In this document: positions 9,373 to 18,034 of the stretch, piece by piece
Position numbering within the stretch: position 1 is the first letter of the stretch
How the letters are laid out: each line of letters starts with the position of its first letter
Assembly (NCBI GenBank): GCA_964020105.1
Contig: OZ026535.1
Coordinates: 248,001-312,000, forward strand
Reading direction: 5' to 3'
Source of the DNA: G964020105 sp964020105
GTDB lineage: Bacteria > Pseudomonadota > Alphaproteobacteria > WRAU01 > Hepatincolaceae
DNA length: 64,000 nt
Program-made: the position numbers and the translations under genes
The notes under the pieces: model-generated
Told to the model about the DNA's origin: nothing
What the model saw: the letters and a program-made list of their open reading frames with translations, nothing else
The model's database searches: none

Positions 9373-10482
9373 TTATGCGGTTAGCCTAGGGGGTCTAATA
9401 ATTTTATATAACATATAACTGATACATATTAGTAAAATAATGGCAGGCATTAACAGTAGCCAAATATTTTCTGTGGATTCACTTAGTAGTGTGAGGATCT
9501 TAAAGGATATTGACAATAATAGTGTATATATTATAGGTTTTATGCTTCCTGTTCTGCTAAACTTTTTTATGGTGAAAAAATAACTTGTTATTATGCTAAT
9601 AAATAGAGGAAATAAAATTATATTTAGTCTTTTTATTAGCTCTTTTTGTATTTTTGCCATTTCTTTTGTCTGATTGTCTATGGAGGTGCTGAAAGATGCT
9701 TTTATAATTTCCAGATTATTATTTAATAAATTCCTAATATTATACATTTTAGGATCATTTCTAATAATTTCATTGCTACTTTTTCCTGAAAAATCAAATA
9801 TATACTTATCAAGTTGTAAAAAAGTAATGCTACCTTTATTGCTAATTTCTTGTATATTAACGCTATTTAAAAGAAAGACGATTTTTTTCTTATCAAAATC
9901 TATATAGCCATTTTCAGCATAAATAAAAATATCTCCATTATTTTGATAATTCTTAGAATAAATCAGAATAGAAACTAATTTATTCCCTGTAATGTTTTTT
10001 ACATAAAAGGTAGTAGTATCAGAAATTTGTATGAATTTACCAGATTCTAAAGCATTTATATTATAATTTTGATAAATATTTTCTTTAAACTGTTTGTACT
10101 CATAATTTGAATTGGGCACAAGTTCAAAACTTAAGAAAAAAGATATTATAGTTACTAAGATCCCTATAATGATTCCACTACCAAAAATTTTTATAGGACT
10201 AGTTCCTACTGCTTGAATAATGATTAATTCTTGATTATTATTCAAATTATTCCAGGTGAAAATTAAACCAATTAAAAGGGAAAAAGGTAGGGCTTGTGTC
10301 CATACGCTTAAAAAATATAAATAGGTTATATACATTACAGTAGAGACAGTAATTCCTTTATTAGTTATTAAATCGAGCGATCTAATTGATTGCGATAAAA
10401 ATAACAGCAATGTCATAACAAATAACACTATCAGAGAATATGTTCCAATCTTTTTAGCAAGGTATAGATGTATTTTATGCAT
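9373..10482 (-). CDS. lptF: LPS export permease of the LptF/LptG (YjgP/YjgQ) family
   Basis: It is one of the two membrane subunits of the LptBFG transporter that extracts lipopolysaccharide from the inner membrane. It is 369 aa, with three hydrophobic segments before and three after a central periplasmic beta-jellyroll region of about 130 residues (from NYEYKQFKENIYQ to the FDFSGKS stretch). The family hallmarks LSVWTQALPFSLLIG and NNNQELIIIQAVGTSP are visible near residues 54-95. LptF rather than LptG is likely but not certain. It lies 12 bp after nadK and is probably cotranscribed with it. Its presence implies the cell makes LPS, in line with the phosphoethanolamine transferase at 27.5 kb. 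Confidence 0.8.
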   Translation of the reverse strand: MHKIHLYLAKKIGTYSLIVLFVMTLLLFLSQSIRSLDLITNKGITVSTVMYITYLYFLSVWTQALPFSLLIGLIFTWNNLNNNQELIIIQAVGTSPIKIFGSGIIIGILVTIISFFLSFELVPNSNYEYKQFKENIYQNYNINALESGKFIQISDTTTFYVKNITGNKLVSILIYSKNYQNNGDIFIYAENGYIDFDKKKIVFLLNSVNIQEISNKGSITFLQLDKYIFDFSGKSSNEIIRNDPKMYNIRNLLNNNLEIIKASFSTSIDNQTKEMAKIQKELIKRLNIILFPLFISIITSYFFTIKKFSRTGSIKPIIYTLLLSISFKILTLLSESTENIWLLLMPAIILLICISYMLYKIIRPPRLTA

Positions 10483-10494
10483 GACTCTATTTGC

Positions 10495-11259
10495 TTATTG
10501 ATGAAATTGGGATTTAATAATTTTATTTTCTAAATCATTATTTTTATCGAAAAGCAAAGTTACCCTCTTAGTGCTAGATTTTTTCACTATGGCACTTTTT
10601 ATATTATTAAATTCATGATAATCAGAAGACATTTTAATTGCTCTTTGTTTTAAATCTAAGTTAGTTATTTCAATGATATTTTGGTCACTTAAGGTAGTGC
10701 CCTTCCAATTAAGTGGATGGAATGGATTAATAGGAGTCATAACTACAAGATTAGAGTTCATTGATATTACATTGCCTCCACAGGCTCTATTATAGGCTGT
10801 TGAACCTAGAGGTGTTGCTATTAATATACCATCACCTATTAGTTTACCTATTCTATCTACATTATTTATTGTTATTTTTAAGTGAGAGGTCACAGGCAAG
10901 CATCTTAAAAATGCCACCTCATTAAAGGCTATTGCTGATTTTTTTATATCTTTATCATTTATGTAATCTACTTCAAGGGGATAGATATGGAACTCACTTG
11001 CAGCCATTATAGTTTCAACTATATTTTTATCATAATTTATTTCATTCAAAAGGAATCCTTGAGTACCACAATTTATACCATAGATGATTTTATCAGAATT
11101 AACAAAATCGTGCAAACAACGCAACATAAAACCATCCCCCCCCAAACATAGAACTATATTTGCACTATCCTCTTGTACGAAGTTATATTTTTCAGATAGC
11201 TGAGCATACACTTTTTTTGCTTTAGTAACGAATTTAGAATATCTACAGGCGATTTTCAT
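10495..11259 (-). CDS. nadK: NAD kinase
   Basis: It phosphorylates NAD+ to NADP+. The catalytic GGDG motif (LCLGGDGFMLRCLH, residues about 33-46), the IYGINCGTQGFLLNE loop and the NAD-binding segment GDGILIATPLGSTAYNRACGG are all present. Length is 254 aa, typical of alphaproteobacterial NadK. The GG of the motif is written as eight consecutive G on the coding strand (C8 at 11136-11143), an unusually long homopolymer for this genome and a slippage risk in an essential gene. It is divergent from chpT. Confidence 0.88.
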   Translation of the reverse strand: MKIACRYSKFVTKAKKVYAQLSEKYNFVQEDSANIVLCLGGDGFMLRCLHDFVNSDKIIYGINCGTQGFLLNEINYDKNIVETIMAASEFHIYPLEVDYINDKDIKKSAIAFNEVAFLRCLPVTSHLKITINNVDRIGKLIGDGILIATPLGSTAYNRACGGNVISMNSNLVVMTPINPFHPLNWKGTTLSDQNIIEITNLDLKQRAIKMSSDYHEFNNIKSAIVKKSSTKRVTLLFDKNNDLENKIIKSQFHQ

Positions 11260-11376
11260 AATTATTATGGCGAAATAAATTGTATTAACTTAATTTTTAT
11301 TATACTATTTAGTGGTCTCTATAGTAAAATTATAGATGTTTAAAATTTTAAGTAAATAAAAAATAAATAAAGTTGA

Positions 11377-12030
11377 ATGGATAAAGAATTAGTTTTATTA
11401 CAGTTGTTAGGTTCTAGATTATGTCACGATCTAATAGGTCCTGCTGGATCTTTAAATTTTTCCATAGATATGCTAAAAGAGGAAAAAGGGGTAGAGAATA
11501 AGGAAGCTTTTGATATTCTTTCTAGTAGTGTAAGTAGTTTAGTTGGTAGATTAAATTACTTTAGAATTGCTCTTGGGTTGGCTAGTATTTCAGAAAAAGA
11601 AGCTGGAATAGCAAAACTAAGAGAGCTAATAGAGGATTTATTTAAAGAAAAAGAATGTAAAATTAATTGGGATGTAGATCTTAATGAGATACTTCTTAAT
11701 GTTGCAAACAGTAATAATCTTAAGTTAGTTTTAAATATTTTTTTGGTGATCTTTTATACTGTACAGAAAGCGGTAGTAATTAAGGTTTTAGTGGCGGATA
11801 TGGGTAATAAGGTTGGCATGGCAATTGCCATTAGAGGTTCTTCTGCTAAGCTTGGTATAGATAATATGCAGGCCTTAAGGCTTGAATTATTGCCAAATGA
11901 ACTTACTCCACGCAATGTACAAAGTTATTTCACAGCAATGATGGCAAAAAAACTAGAAGCTGAGCTTGACGTAAAAGACAATATGCGCGAAGAAATTCAT
12001 TTTGCTTTTATATTGCATGCCTCTGTATAG
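11377..12030 (+). CDS. chpT: Histidine phosphotransferase ChpT
   Basis: ChpT relays phosphate from the hybrid kinase CckA to the response regulator CtrA, the core alphaproteobacterial cell-cycle relay. The phospho-acceptor is His17 in LGSRLCHDLIGPAGSLNFS, the diagnostic ChpT motif. The rest of the 217-aa protein is a degenerate HATPase-like domain without clear N or G boxes, as expected for ChpT. Its partners lie close by: ctrA 1.0 kb and cckA 3.3 kb downstream. That is unusual, since these genes are generally scattered. Confidence 0.85.
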   Translation: MDKELVLLQLLGSRLCHDLIGPAGSLNFSIDMLKEEKGVENKEAFDILSSSVSSLVGRLNYFRIALGLASISEKEAGIAKLRELIEDLFKEKECKINWDVDLNEILLNVANSNNLKLVLNIFLVIFYTVQKAVVIKVLVADMGNKVGMAIAIRGSSAKLGIDNMQALRLELLPNELTPRNVQSYFTAMMAKKLEAELDVKDNMREEIHFAFILHASV

Positions 12031-12041
12031 CTGGGATTATA

Positions 12042-13043
12042 ATGAAAAGATTGTTGTTTATTTCAACTGGTTATTTTTCCACACTATCTTTTGCTGTTTT
12101 GCTTAATTCTACTCATAAAAAATCCTTTAAGAATTGCAAAATATATTTACTTATTATTTTGTTCAAAGAAGATTCTTCTTCTAAGGACGCAATCATTCAT
12201 GCAAAAAAGCAGGTGGAATTTGCTAAAAATTGTTATAAAAACTGGTTTGCAATTGATGTTATTTTAGAGGAAAATTTCCCCTTATCCGTATATGATACTG
12301 CTGATTGCAGCAGGATTGTTTTAGATAATCTTTTTGGTGACCTGGGTGTAACCCAACTGAAATTTCATAGTTTATTTGTAACTAGCTGTAATCTTATTGG
12401 AAAGATTAATCAGCATATGGCGTTTAAGAAGTTCTACTTAGTTGATGAGGGTATTGGTACTTATTTTCAAGTTATCAATAATTATACTCAGCACAAGATA
12501 GATGGATTTTTTGCATTTTTTTCACAAAATTTACTAGCAACCTCATTGAATAATGTACATTATAAACTATCAATTAAGGCACTAAGAAGTATATTGTACA
12601 AGCTTAATAAAATTTATAAGACGCCCTCAGTAGAGGAAAAGACATTTATTATCGCAATAAGTTCATTTTATTTTATTAAGCAGGAGAAACCACTATTACT
12701 ACAAGAATATTTCACTTGTATTCAAAATCTTAAAGAAGAATATAATTGCCTTATAGCTTGTCATCCTAGGAATGATATTAAAGAAATACGTACTAAAGCG
12801 GGTGAATTATTTGATAATTTAGCTATGATACCACAGCATGTTCCAATACTAGATATGTTTATATTCAAGAATAAAAGAAATATATTAGGTATTGCTTCTA
12901 TGAATTCAAGTGTTTTATTCACTGCGAAGTTTATCTACAATATTAATACTTACTATATCAAAAGTGAAATAGAAGATGCTTATACAAGTAGTATATCGAA
13001 GCTTTATAAGGATCATATTAAATTATTAAGTGATATTAAATAA
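12042..13043 (+). CDS. Sialyltransferase-like GT-B glycosyltransferase (polysialyltransferase/GT52-like)
   Basis: A 333-aa protein of mixed alpha/beta composition with no signal peptide. Two features recall bacterial sialyl- and polysialyltransferases. An acidic 'D/E-D/E-G' motif occurs in FYLVDEGIGTYFQV (about residues 129-142). An 'HP' motif follows in CLIACHPRND (about 236-245). The spacing of roughly 100 residues between them suits that GT-B fold, where the first motif provides the base and the second binds CMP-sugar. It starts 11 bp after chpT and converges with ctrA (1 bp between the stops). It probably adds a sugar to LPS or a capsule. The family call rests on short motifs only. Confidence 0.5.
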   Translation: MKRLLFISTGYFSTLSFAVLLNSTHKKSFKNCKIYLLIILFKEDSSSKDAIIHAKKQVEFAKNCYKNWFAIDVILEENFPLSVYDTADCSRIVLDNLFGDLGVTQLKFHSLFVTSCNLIGKINQHMAFKKFYLVDEGIGTYFQVINNYTQHKIDGFFAFFSQNLLATSLNNVHYKLSIKALRSILYKLNKIYKTPSVEEKTFIIAISSFYFIKQEKPLLLQEYFTCIQNLKEEYNCLIACHPRNDIKEIRTKAGELFDNLAMIPQHVPILDMFIFKNKRNILGIASMNSSVLFTAKFIYNINTYYIKSEIEDAYTSSISKLYKDHIKLLSDIK

Positions 13044-13044
13044 T

Positions 13045-13734
13045 TTAAGTTTTTTCTTCATGATCAATATCAGCTAGCATATAGCCTTGTCCCCATATGG
13101 TTCTTATGTAGTCTTTTTTAGATATTTTTTCCATTTTGTTGCGAATTTTACATACAAAAACGTCAATAATTTTAGGTTCTGGCTCAGAAATACCCCCATA
13201 AAGCTGATCAAGAAGATGTTCTTTTGCAATTGGCTTACCCTTTTTAAGGGCTAGAATTTCTAAGATAGAATACTCCTTAGATGTTAAAGATAAAAGTTTA
13301 GAGTTTAAAGTTGCTTGCTTGGTATCTAAATTAATTTCCAACTCGCTAATTTTAAGTACAGAATGGGAATAACCTTTTGCTCTTCTAACTATAGCATTAA
13401 CTCTGGCAATAAGCTCATCGCGGTTAAAAGGTTTAGTTAAATAATCATCGGCGCCTTGGTTAAGACCTTCAATTTTTTTATCATAGTCACCAAGACCTGA
13501 AAGTATTAAAACAGGAGTTTCTATTTTGTTTTTACGAATATTTTTAAGTAGTTCAAATCCTGAGATATCAGGGAGAAGTATATCTAATACCAATAGATCG
13601 TAAGAATATGTATTTAAGTAGTCTAATCCCTCCTCACCACTGAAAGCTAGATCACTTTGAATATTCATTTTTTTAAATGTTAATGATATATTTTTTGCTA
13701 AATTTTCATCATCTTCAATAATAAGAATCTTCAT
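13045..13734 (-). CDS. ctrA: Cell-cycle response regulator CtrA
   Basis: It is a DNA-binding master regulator of the alphaproteobacterial cell cycle. The receiver domain (residues 1-120) has the acidic pocket EDD at 7-9, phospho-acceptor Asp51 (LVLDILLPD) and the KPF motif with Lys in YLTKPFNRDEL. The OmpR-type winged helix (about 125-225) carries the CtrA-specific recognition stretch EPEPKIIDVFVCKIRNKM and ends with IRTIWGQGYML. Length (229 aa) is typical. A long AT-rich divergent spacer (13735-13935) separates it from speD. CtrA half-sites cannot be distinguished from background there because TTAA is everywhere. Confidence 0.93.
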   Translation of the reverse strand: MKILIIEDDENLAKNISLTFKKMNIQSDLAFSGEEGLDYLNTYSYDLLVLDILLPDISGFELLKNIRKNKIETPVLILSGLGDYDKKIEGLNQGADDYLTKPFNRDELIARVNAIVRRAKGYSHSVLKISELEINLDTKQATLNSKLLSLTSKEYSILEILALKKGKPIAKEHLLDQLYGGISEPEPKIIDVFVCKIRNKMEKISKKDYIRTIWGQGYMLADIDHEEKT

Positions 13735-13935
13735 TAGGAATACCAGTAAGTAAAATAATTAACAATTATTAATATTAATACATATTAATTTAGATTTGAC
13801 TTATTTGCAATAAATAAAATCTAAATATAGTCTTGCATAGAGAGTTTATGAAAATTTTTATTGCATAAGAGCGTTAATTAATGTAAATTGAATTTGATTT
13901 ATTGATTTTTAATATTCTTTAATTAGGAGAAGCGT

Positions 13936-14352
13936 ATGGAAGAGGTGGGGATTATGAAAAAGGAAACCCAAGTCAAAGAGGTGGTTTCGTACGTAAATAA
14001 GGATGGAATCTTATTTGCGGGAGTTCATTTGTTAATAGATTTGTGGGGAGCAACGAATCTAAATTCCCCTGAGGAGATAGAGAATACACTTAGAAAATGT
14101 GCTATTGATTCAGGTGCTACGATATTACATTCACATATGCATCATTTTGAACCACAAGGGGTTTCAGGTGTTGTTGTTTTAGCGGAGTCCCATATAAGTA
14201 TTCATACTTGGCCTGAGAGGTCGTATGCTGCTTTAGATATATTTATGTGTGGTTCTTGTGATCCTTATAGGTCAATTGATATTTTGAGAGAATATTTCAA
14301 ACCTTCAAACATTCAAGTTTCTGAGAGCAAAAGAGGCATTAATTCTAACTAA
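13936..14352 (+). CDS. speD: S-adenosylmethionine decarboxylase proenzyme (SpeD/SpeH, pyruvoyl type)
   Basis: It decarboxylates S-adenosylmethionine to supply the aminopropyl group for spermidine. It is the short prokaryotic form (138 aa). The self-cleavage site is visible as LAESHISIHTWPE, with cleavage expected between Glu84 and Ser85 to make the pyruvoyl group. His70 and the Cys in FMCGSC are the usual processing/catalytic residues. An AGGAG six bases upstream supports the ATG at 13936. The ATG at 13954 is possible but less well placed. speE follows 99 bp downstream, so the pair forms a spermidine module. Nothing here makes putrescine, which may come from elsewhere in the genome or from the host. 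Confidence 0.9.
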   Translation: MEEVGIMKKETQVKEVVSYVNKDGILFAGVHLLIDLWGATNLNSPEEIENTLRKCAIDSGATILHSHMHHFEPQGVSGVVVLAESHISIHTWPERSYAALDIFMCGSCDPYRSIDILREYFKPSNIQVSESKRGINSN

Positions 14353-14451
14353 AGCTAGTTAGAATTAGAATTTATTTTTTAGTTAAGTATCATTAACTAT
14401 TATTTTTTGTGTTCCTTATTTTAAGGCAAATTATTTATTGTAGGATTATAG

Positions 14452-15327
14452 ATGAAAGAAGATTGGTTTAATGAGAAGCTATATGATAATTTTAAAGATG
14501 CAATAGGATTTAGACAGTCATTATTGAAGAGTAGTACTGTTATTTGTAAGAGTAGTAAGTTTCAGGATATAGAGATTTTTGATAATCCAAGATTCGGCAG
14601 AGTTTTAGCGCTTGATGGAGTAGTACAGACTACAGAGAGGGATGAATTTTTTTATCATGAGATGTTTTCCCATGTTCCTATATTTACGCATGGGGGAGTG
14701 GAGTCAGTTTTAATAATAGGTGGAGGAGATGGTGGTATTTTAAGGGAAGTTTTACGACATAATAGCATCAAGAAAGTTATTATGGTTGAGATAGATAAAG
14801 AGGTGATAGATTTATGCAGAGAGCATATGCCAGATATAAGTAGGGGCTCTTTTTCAGATAAAAGAGCGACTATCCTTGTGGAAGATGGAATTGAGTATGT
14901 TAAAAACACAAAAGAAAAATTTGATATCATAATAGTAGATTCAACTGATCCAGTAAATGTTGGGGAGGTACTTTTTACGGATGAGTTTTATCAAAATGCT
15001 AAAAAATGCTTAAATAAAGGTGGGATACTTAGCACCCAAAGTGGTGTGCCGTTTCTGCAGGATGCTGAGTTGCTTAATATTAAAGATAAACTAGGGAAAG
15101 CATTCACCTACGTAAGTTTTTATGTGGTTCCTATTCCAACATATATTGGAGGATTTATGACTTTAAGTTTTGCAACGGATATGGAATCTTATTTATCTTG
15201 TGGGATTGAGGTGATTGAAAAAAGAATAAAATTACAAAATATTGGAAAGTGTAAGTATTATAATTATAAGATTCACTGTGCTGCTTTTGCTTTGCCAGAA
15301 TATATAAATAATGTTATAAAAAGGTAG
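14452..15327 (+). CDS. speE: Spermidine synthase (polyamine aminopropyltransferase)
   Basis: It transfers an aminopropyl group from decarboxylated S-adenosylmethionine to putrescine. The SAM-binding signature VLIIGGGDGGILREVLRH (near residues 84-101) is intact. The catalytic DSTDPVN motif (about 163-169) and the N-terminal QDIEIFDNPRFGRVLALDGVVQ are typical. Length is 291 aa. It follows speD directly and lies 36 bp before cckA. The end FALPEYINNVI matches the usual 'FaLP.y....l' C-terminus of the family. Confidence 0.92.
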   Translation: MKEDWFNEKLYDNFKDAIGFRQSLLKSSTVICKSSKFQDIEIFDNPRFGRVLALDGVVQTTERDEFFYHEMFSHVPIFTHGGVESVLIIGGGDGGILREVLRHNSIKKVIMVEIDKEVIDLCREHMPDISRGSFSDKRATILVEDGIEYVKNTKEKFDIIIVDSTDPVNVGEVLFTDEFYQNAKKCLNKGGILSTQSGVPFLQDAELLNIKDKLGKAFTYVSFYVVPIPTYIGGFMTLSFATDMESYLSCGIEVIEKRIKLQNIGKCKYYNYKIHCAAFALPEYINNVIKR

Positions 15328-15363
15328 TAACTTAATTAGAATATGTGGCTTTAGGGTGATTGG

Positions 15364-17910
15364 ATGGGGAAAATTATTAATTATATTAACAAATTAACAA
15401 TCAGGGATATATTCGACGTATTTTTTTTTATATTTGTTTTTTTTATATCAGCATTAAGTGTTCTTTTTTTTCTAGATTTACTTAATTTTTATAGATTAAT
15501 CAGTTTTCTTTCTATAGAAAAACTAGCGGTTATTGTATATTTTTTAAACAAAATTGATGTAAGAGAAATAATATTATATTTTTGGTTACTTAATTTTTTC
15601 ATACTGCCCGTATGGTTTTATTTTTTATGGAAAAGGCGTAATGATAATAACAGATCATTAGTTAAAATTCTCCATAAGCAGGAAGATCCAGAGAAGCTTT
15701 TAGCGTATATGATAAGTGATGGATGGGGAGTGATTGTTTGGGTGGGTGAATTATTCCAACAAATATTTAGGATTGATAAAAAAACACAAGGATCAAATAG
15801 TAATTTTCTAGAGATACTACTTGCTAGTAATGATATAGAGGTGGATGCTAATGCTATAGATTTAATACAAAGCCAACTTAAACTTAAAACATCAGGGGTG
15901 CTAGATTTACCAATTAAACTTGGTTCACAGAGCAGTGTGTTTCGTTTATCTTTCATGAGGATTGATAAGAATTATATTTGGCAGGTGATGTTATTAAATC
16001 AAAATTATTCGATTAATAGTCATTTATTCAGTAGAGATATAGCAGAAAAGTTACCAGTTCCGATTGCTATAGTTGGAACTAGGGGAGAAACATTATTTGC
16101 CAATGATTTGCTTTATAAAATTTTTAAATTAGATAGAACAAAAAATGAGAAAGTTAATTTTTCAGATTTTATAGTTAAAAAAGAGGAGGATAGTGTTTTT
16201 GCAGCCAACTATATTTTAGATGACACTATGAAGATAGATCGTTGCTTGTTTAGAGACACTGCGGGGGAAGAGTTTGGTGGATATTTACTGCAATCAATTT
16301 TTTACAAAAAGAATTCCAGTGGTCTAAGATACATAAGAACAGTAGTTTTATTAGATTTTGTAAGCAATGCAGCCGATAAAGAAGTTGGAGTTGTTGATAT
16401 TAACCCTTACGTTGGTTATTTAGAAGAAATTTATAATAAAGCACCTTTTGGGATTATGGTGGTTGAAGATGGATATAAGTTATTAAAAACTAATGAAACA
16501 TTACATGAGCTATTACATCTAGATTTATCACAAAATGCTAGCTTTGCCGATGTATTTACTAAAAATCATCAGCACCTTATAAATGAAATTAATAGGGGAG
16601 TAAGAGATTTAGAGTTTGAATACGTAATTGATGGAGACAGAAAACTATTTAAGTTAGTTATTTTTTTATTAGAAAATTCTAGGAAAATAATATACGTTAT
16701 GGATATAACTCACGCTAAAAATTTAGAGGCGCAAGTTAAGTTGTCGCAAGGCTTACAGACAGTAGGGCAAATTGCCTCGGTGGTAGCACACGATTTTAAT
16801 AACTTGCTTACTGCAATTATGAGTTTCACGTATTTTTTGCAGGAGCGAAATGATTCAGATGATCCATCGATGATAGAACTTGAGCATATTCAGCAGAATG
16901 CTAATCGCGCTAAGGTAATGATTAAGCAATTACTTACATTTTCACGAAAACAGGAATTGAGTCCACAACTTTTTAATGTCAACTCGGAAATTTCTGATTT
17001 AATGAGTACCGTAGTCAGACTAATAGGAGATAGAATAACCTCGGAATTCATAAGGGGTAAAAATGTTGGTAGTATAATGATGGATAAAGTGCAGTTTTAT
17101 CAGGTTATTACAAATTTAGTAGTTAATGCAAAAGATGCTATGAAAAGTGGTGGTAAGCTTGCAATATTAACCAAATCGATAACTTTAAGGACTGCTCAAG
17201 AGGGAGTTTTAGGTACTATTCCTGCAGGAGATTACGTATTGATTGTTATTAAAGATGAGGGAGAGGGAATTAGAAAGGAAAATATAAAATTAATTTTCCA
17301 ATCACATTTTTCCACTAAGGGTAATAAGGGTAATGGTCTTGGTTTGTCTACTGTACTTAGGATAGTTCATGATAGTGCTGGATTTATTGATGTTGAGAGT
17401 ACGCTTGATAAGGGAAGTTCATTTTTATTATATTTTCCACTAGGAGAACAGGACAGTATAAATAAGGGTATGGATAGTAGCTATCAGGTAGAGAGTACAG
17501 GTAAGGAAACAAAAGAGATAATAAAAGATCTTACTGGTAATGATACTGTGCTTTTGGTTGAGGATGAAACACCTGTTAGGATGGTTTGTGCAAGACTTTT
17601 AAAATCTAAAGGATACAGTGTGATAGAGGCAGATGGGGGTGAGAAAGCTTTAGAGATGGTGAAACATCTAAAACATCTGCCATTGGTGATTAGTGACGTT
17701 ATGATGCCTGGTATGGGTGGCCCAGAATTTATAAGTAAGCTTAGGGATTATTTTCCTGATATCAAAGTAATAATGATGTCTGGGTATTCTGAGGATATTC
17801 TTGAGGATATAGATGGTGATATATCACTAAAGGGGATAGAGTTTTTGGCTAAACCTTTTACTCCTGATGCCTTTGCAACTAAAGTAAAAACAGTTTTATC
17901 TAAAGAGTAG
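15364..17910 (+). CDS. cckA: Hybrid histidine kinase CckA
   Basis: It is the membrane-bound bifunctional kinase/phosphatase at the top of the CckA-ChpT-CtrA relay. Two strong membrane segments lie at about residues 15-50 and 60-80. PAS-like regions cover about 220-450. The dimerisation helix carries His476 in VVAHDFNNLLTAIMSF. The HATPase core (about 580-700) has NLVVNAKDAM (N box) and DEGEGI and GNGLGLST (G boxes). A C-terminal receiver (about 725-845) has the phospho-acceptor Asp778 in LVISDVMMPGMGG. Length (848 aa) exceeds the roughly 690 aa of Caulobacter CckA because the sensor part is longer. It begins 36 bp after speE and may share its transcript. Confidence 0.92.
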   Translation: MGKIINYINKLTIRDIFDVFFFIFVFFISALSVLFFLDLLNFYRLISFLSIEKLAVIVYFLNKIDVREIILYFWLLNFFILPVWFYFLWKRRNDNNRSLVKILHKQEDPEKLLAYMISDGWGVIVWVGELFQQIFRIDKKTQGSNSNFLEILLASNDIEVDANAIDLIQSQLKLKTSGVLDLPIKLGSQSSVFRLSFMRIDKNYIWQVMLLNQNYSINSHLFSRDIAEKLPVPIAIVGTRGETLFANDLLYKIFKLDRTKNEKVNFSDFIVKKEEDSVFAANYILDDTMKIDRCLFRDTAGEEFGGYLLQSIFYKKNSSGLRYIRTVVLLDFVSNAADKEVGVVDINPYVGYLEEIYNKAPFGIMVVEDGYKLLKTNETLHELLHLDLSQNASFADVFTKNHQHLINEINRGVRDLEFEYVIDGDRKLFKLVIFLLENSRKIIYVMDITHAKNLEAQVKLSQGLQTVGQIASVVAHDFNNLLTAIMSFTYFLQERNDSDDPSMIELEHIQQNANRAKVMIKQLLTFSRKQELSPQLFNVNSEISDLMSTVVRLIGDRITSEFIRGKNVGSIMMDKVQFYQVITNLVVNAKDAMKSGGKLAILTKSITLRTAQEGVLGTIPAGDYVLIVIKDEGEGIRKENIKLIFQSHFSTKGNKGNGLGLSTVLRIVHDSAGFIDVESTLDKGSSFLLYFPLGEQDSINKGMDSSYQVESTGKETKEIIKDLTGNDTVLLVEDETPVRMVCARLLKSKGYSVIEADGGEKALEMVKHLKHLPLVISDVMMPGMGGPEFISKLRDYFPDIKVIMMSGYSEDILEDIDGDISLKGIEFLAKPFTPDAFATKVKTVLSKE

Positions 17911-17952
17911 TTATATTATTTATGATCTTTTATGGAAGGAGATAATTTTTAT

Positions 17953-17980
17953 TTAAGAGATATTATAAATAGTGTACAAT
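17953..17980 (+). promoter_or_regulatory. Probable promoter for recA
   Basis: TTAAGA (17953-17958), a 16-base spacer and TACAAT (17975-17980). I see no GTTC-N7-GTTC box, the usual alphaproteobacterial LexA operator, anywhere between cckA and recA. Confidence 0.35.
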
Positions 17981-18034
17981 ACAGAGATAGTTTGCTTATT
18001 AAAGTAAGATTAATTTTCATCAGGGGGAGTATTT

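Noticed and set aside
13735..13935. CtrA autoregulatory boxes upstream of ctrA
   Set aside because: TTAA pairs occur, but with six-base spacers and in AT-rich DNA where TTAA is expected by chance; no TTAA-N7-TTAA was convincing.
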